Source: Actinomyces polynesiensis
GTDB lineage: Bacteria; Actinomycetota; Actinomycetes; Actinomycetales; Actinomycetaceae
NCBI RefSeq assembly: GCF_000820725.1
Contig: NZ_CCXH01000090.1
Span: 1-43,105 of the forward strand
Direction: 5' to 3'
Length of the DNA stretch: 43,105 bases
The notes under the pieces are model-generated. The model saw only the letters and a list, made by a program, of their open reading frames with translations. It ran no database searches and was not told the origin of the DNA. Below, piece after piece: positions 40,870-43,105 of this stretch; position 1 is the first letter of the stretch; each line of letters opens with the position of its first letter. A program made the translations under genes and the position numbers.

Positions 40870-41937
40870 GTGCTCCGTGCCCGTCTCACCGCTGCGATCA
40901 TCGCGACGGCCGCCCTCGCCCTCGCCGGATGTTCCGGCGGCGCCGCGCAGTCGGGGGGTGCCGCCGCCTCAGGGGACACCCAGAGCTCCGGTGCGTCCTC
41001 CACCACGCTGGCCGACGGCACCTTCCCCGTCACCATCCAGCACGCATACGGGTCCACCACCATCGAGTCCCAGCCCGAGCGTGTCGCCACGGTCGCCTGG
41101 GGCAACCACGAGGTCCCCCTGGCCCTCGGCGTCGTGCCCGTGGGCATGAGCAAGGCGACCTGGGGCGACGACGACGGGGACGGCGTGCTGCCCTGGGTGG
41201 AGGACAAGCTGGAGGAGCTGGGCGCCGAGACGCCCGTCCTCTTCGACGAGACCGACGGCATCGCCTTCGAGGCCGTCGCGGACACCCAGCCCGACGTCAT
41301 CCTCGCGGCCTACTCCGGCCTCAGCCAGGAGGACTACGACACGCTGTCCAAGATCGCCCCGACCATTGCCTACCCCGGGGTGGCCTGGGGGACGTCCTAC
41401 GAGGACATGATCCGCCTGAACTCCGAGGCCATCGGGCTGGCCGCCTCGGGCGAGGCACTCATCGAGAACCTGCACACCACGGTGGAGGCCGCCATGGACG
41501 AGCACCCCGCCCTGAAGGACGCCAAGGTCCTCTTCTCCTACCTGGACCCCACGGACTTCAGCCAGATCGGCTTCTACACCAGCCACGACACCCGCCCCGG
41601 GTTCCTCGAGTCCCTGGGCCTGCCCGCGCCCTCCGTCGTGGAGGAGGAGTCCGCCAAGACCGACGCCTTCTACACCACCGTGTCCGCCGAGCAGGCCGAC
41701 CGCTTCGACGACGTCGACGTGTTCGTCACCTACGGCGACGCCGACGGCTCGATCATCGACCAGCTCCAGGCCGACCCGCTGCTGTCCCAGATCCCCGCGA
41801 TCAAGGACGGCCACGTGGCCATCCTCCAGGACTCCACGCCGCTGGCGGCCTCGGCCAACCCCTCGCCCCTGTCGATCCCCTGGGGGATCGACAAGTACTT
41901 CGACCTCCTCGCCGGGACACTCGACCAGGCCGACTGA
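40870..41937 (+). CDS. Iron-siderophore ABC transporter substrate-binding lipoprotein
   Basis: Binds ferric-siderophore at the cell surface. It is a 355-residue FecB/FepB-type protein with signal peptide and lipobox LALAGCSGG (cysteine 21). A Ser/Ala/Gly-rich tether is followed by TFPVTIQHAYGSTTIESQPE and RVATVAWGNHEVPLALGVVP, the typical cluster of this family, and a C-terminal helix-rich lobe. The GTG start has AGGAGG 5 nt upstream. It is the first gene of an iron-box-controlled operon, with the permease starting 4 nt after its stop. Confidence 0.95.
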   Translation: MLRARLTAAIIATAALALAGCSGGAAQSGGAAASGDTQSSGASSTTLADGTFPVTIQHAYGSTTIESQPERVATVAWGNHEVPLALGVVPVGMSKATWGDDDGDGVLPWVEDKLEELGAETPVLFDETDGIAFEAVADTQPDVILAAYSGLSQEDYDTLSKIAPTIAYPGVAWGTSYEDMIRLNSEAIGLAASGEALIENLHTTVEAAMDEHPALKDAKVLFSYLDPTDFSQIGFYTSHDTRPGFLESLGLPAPSVVEEESAKTDAFYTTVSAEQADRFDDVDVFVTYGDADGSIIDQLQADPLLSQIPAIKDGHVAILQDSTPLAASANPSPLSIPWGIDKYFDLLAGTLDQAD

Positions 41938-41941
41938 ACCC

Positions 41942-42994
41942 ATGAGCACCACCGCGCCCGCCCTGGGCCAGCCACTGCCGGACGTCGCACCCCTGCGACG
42001 CCCGGCAGCGGTGCGCCTGGCATGGATGGGGATCGTCCTGGCCTGCCTGGCGCTGCTGTGCATGGCATCGGTGGCCTTCGGTGTGCGATCGGTGGGCCCC
42101 TCGGACATCCTCGCCGCCCTCGCGGGCGACGCCACGGGCGTCGACCGGGCCGCCGTGGTGGCCCGCATACCGCGCACCGTGCTGGCCGTGGTGGTGGGGG
42201 CGGCGCTGGGCATGTCGGGCGCCAGCATGCAGGCCGTCACCCGCAATCCCCTGGCCGACCCGGGGATCCTCGGGGTCTCCAGCGGCGCCGCGTTCGCGGT
42301 CGTCGTCGGCATCGCCTTCTTCGGGATGTCGAGTCCCCACGCGTACATGCTGGTCGCCATCCTCGGCGCGGCCGGTGCGGCGGCCTTCGTCTACACCGTG
42401 GGCTCCCTGGGTGGAGGCGGGGCGACACCGCTCAAGCTCGCCCTGGCCGGTGCCGCCATCTCCGCGGCCTTCACCTCCCTGACCAGTGCCGTCCTACTGC
42501 CCCGTGTCGACGTCATGGAGTCCTTCCGTTTCTGGCAGATCGGCGGCGTCGGCGGCGCCACCTGGGAGCGCACCCTGGCGGTGCTGCCGGTCCTGGGTGC
42601 GGGCGCGCTGGTCTGCCTCGCCGCCGCACGCGGTATGAACTCCCTGGCCCTGGGCGACGACATGGCCGCATCCCTGGGTGAGAACGTCGCACGCACACGT
42701 CTCATCGCCTCCGCGGGAGCGGTGGTCCTGTGCGGGGCCGCGACCGCGGTGGCCGGCCCCATCGGCTTCGTCGGGCTGGTCGTGCCCCACCTGTGCCGGC
42801 TCCTCATCGGCACCGACCACCGCTGGCTGCTGCCCTTCTCCGCCGTGACGGGAGCGGGCCTGCTGGTCGCCGCGGACATCGTCGGTCGCCTGGTGGCGCG
42901 TCCCTCCGAGGTCGAGGTCGGCATCGTCACCGCCGTCATCGGAGCCCCGTTCTTCATCTGGATCGTGCGGCGTCAGAAGGTGAGGGAGCTGTGA
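41942..42994 (+). CDS. FecCD-family iron-siderophore ABC permease
   Basis: A 350-residue membrane subunit of the siderophore importer with about nine to ten hydrophobic helices. Family marks are RIPRTVLAVVVGAALGMSGA, NPLADPGILGVSSGAAFAVV, the LGENVARTRL coupling segment and the conserved AGPIGFVGLVVPHLCRLLIG loop. It starts 4 nt after the binding-protein stop and its own stop overlaps the next start (GTGA). Confidence 0.96.
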   Translation: MSTTAPALGQPLPDVAPLRRPAAVRLAWMGIVLACLALLCMASVAFGVRSVGPSDILAALAGDATGVDRAAVVARIPRTVLAVVVGAALGMSGASMQAVTRNPLADPGILGVSSGAAFAVVVGIAFFGMSSPHAYMLVAILGAAGAAAFVYTVGSLGGGGATPLKLALAGAAISAAFTSLTSAVLLPRVDVMESFRFWQIGGVGGATWERTLAVLPVLGAGALVCLAAARGMNSLALGDDMAASLGENVARTRLIASAGAVVLCGAATAVAGPIGFVGLVVPHLCRLLIGTDHRWLLPFSAVTGAGLLVAADIVGRLVARPSEVEVGIVTAVIGAPFFIWIVRRQKVREL

Positions 42995-43105
42995 GCACGC
43001 AGACCCGCAGGTCCGACGGTTCCACCGGGGGCGCCCTCGTCGACCTGGACGCGCCCCCCACCGCACCCGCACACCCGAACGCCCCGGCGACCTCGCGCGC
43101 GGGGG
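42991..43105 (+). CDS. Start of the next siderophore-operon gene, probably a second FecCD permease (partial)
   Basis: A GTG overlapping the previous stop codon opens a frame reading MSTQTRRSDGSTGGALVDLD and then a Pro/Ala-rich cytosolic tail to the window edge. The conserved part is off the window. Operon logic makes a second FecCD-type permease most likely; an ATPase is the alternative. Confidence 0.6.
   Translation, partial: MSTQTRRSDGSTGGALVDLDAPPTAPAHPNAPATSRAG

Overview
This window reads as chromosomal DNA of a high-GC Actinomycetota. Base composition is very GC-rich throughout and almost every gene ends its codons in G or C. Supporting signs are a DtxR/IdeR-type iron box, an LAxTG sortase signal, a DUF222-HNH gene behind an actinobacterial-type LexA box, and a sigma54-independent GAF regulator. 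A member of Actinomycetales (Actinomyces or Schaalia-like) would fit, but the genus is an inference. No rRNA, tRNA, insertion sequence or CRISPR array was seen.

Region 1 (1-4219): an acetoin-dehydrogenase-type 2-oxo complex operon on the minus strand (E1 alpha, E1 beta, and an E2 that runs off the left edge), divergent from a GAF-domain regulator that lacks the AAA+ domain of classical AcoR.

Region 2 (4428-27202): a large mannose-glycan utilisation locus. It has a 2034-residue, probably wall-anchored GH92 alpha-mannosidase with its own divergent LacI regulator, then a VOC-like protein. An eight-gene minus-strand operon follows: IolE-like TIM-barrel protein, Gfo/Idh/MocA oxidoreductase, ABC solute-binding lipoprotein, two permeases, ATPase, GH38 alpha-mannosidase and a CehA-type PHP metalloesterase. 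Five of its seven gene junctions overlap by 4 nt. Its promoter carries an AT-rich TAAATCC-N7-GGATTTA operator lying over the -10 box. Beside it is a degenerate ROK repressor and a divergent in-frame fusion of a GPH sugar symporter to a ChbG/YdjC-like deacetylase. The inferred scheme is: outside the cell GH92 trims mannose from a glycan; the ABC system imports oligosaccharides; GH38, the oxidoreductase/isomerase pair and the PHP enzyme finish them inside.

Region 3 (27203-32267): a DUF222-HNH nuclease gene with a collagen-like Gly-X-Y segment behind a LexA box and two DnaA-box-like sites; an aldo-keto reductase; a DUF523 protein; a YchJ-like SEC-C protein; and a LacI regulator.

Region 4 (31230-35382): the LacI regulator, an operator at the start point, a LacY/CscB-type sugar:proton symporter and a GH32 beta-fructosidase form a compact sucrose (csc-like) locus.

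Region 5 (35477-38527): a three-gene flavin redox operon (FMN-binding lipoprotein, ApbE flavin transferase, and an NqrB/RnfD-like membrane domain fused to a ferredoxin-reductase module), which looks like a minimal transmembrane electron-export chain.

Region 6 (38765-43105): a succinate-semialdehyde-type aldehyde dehydrogenase, the N-terminal remnant of an SLC13-type transporter, and an iron-siderophore ABC uptake operon that continues past the right edge.
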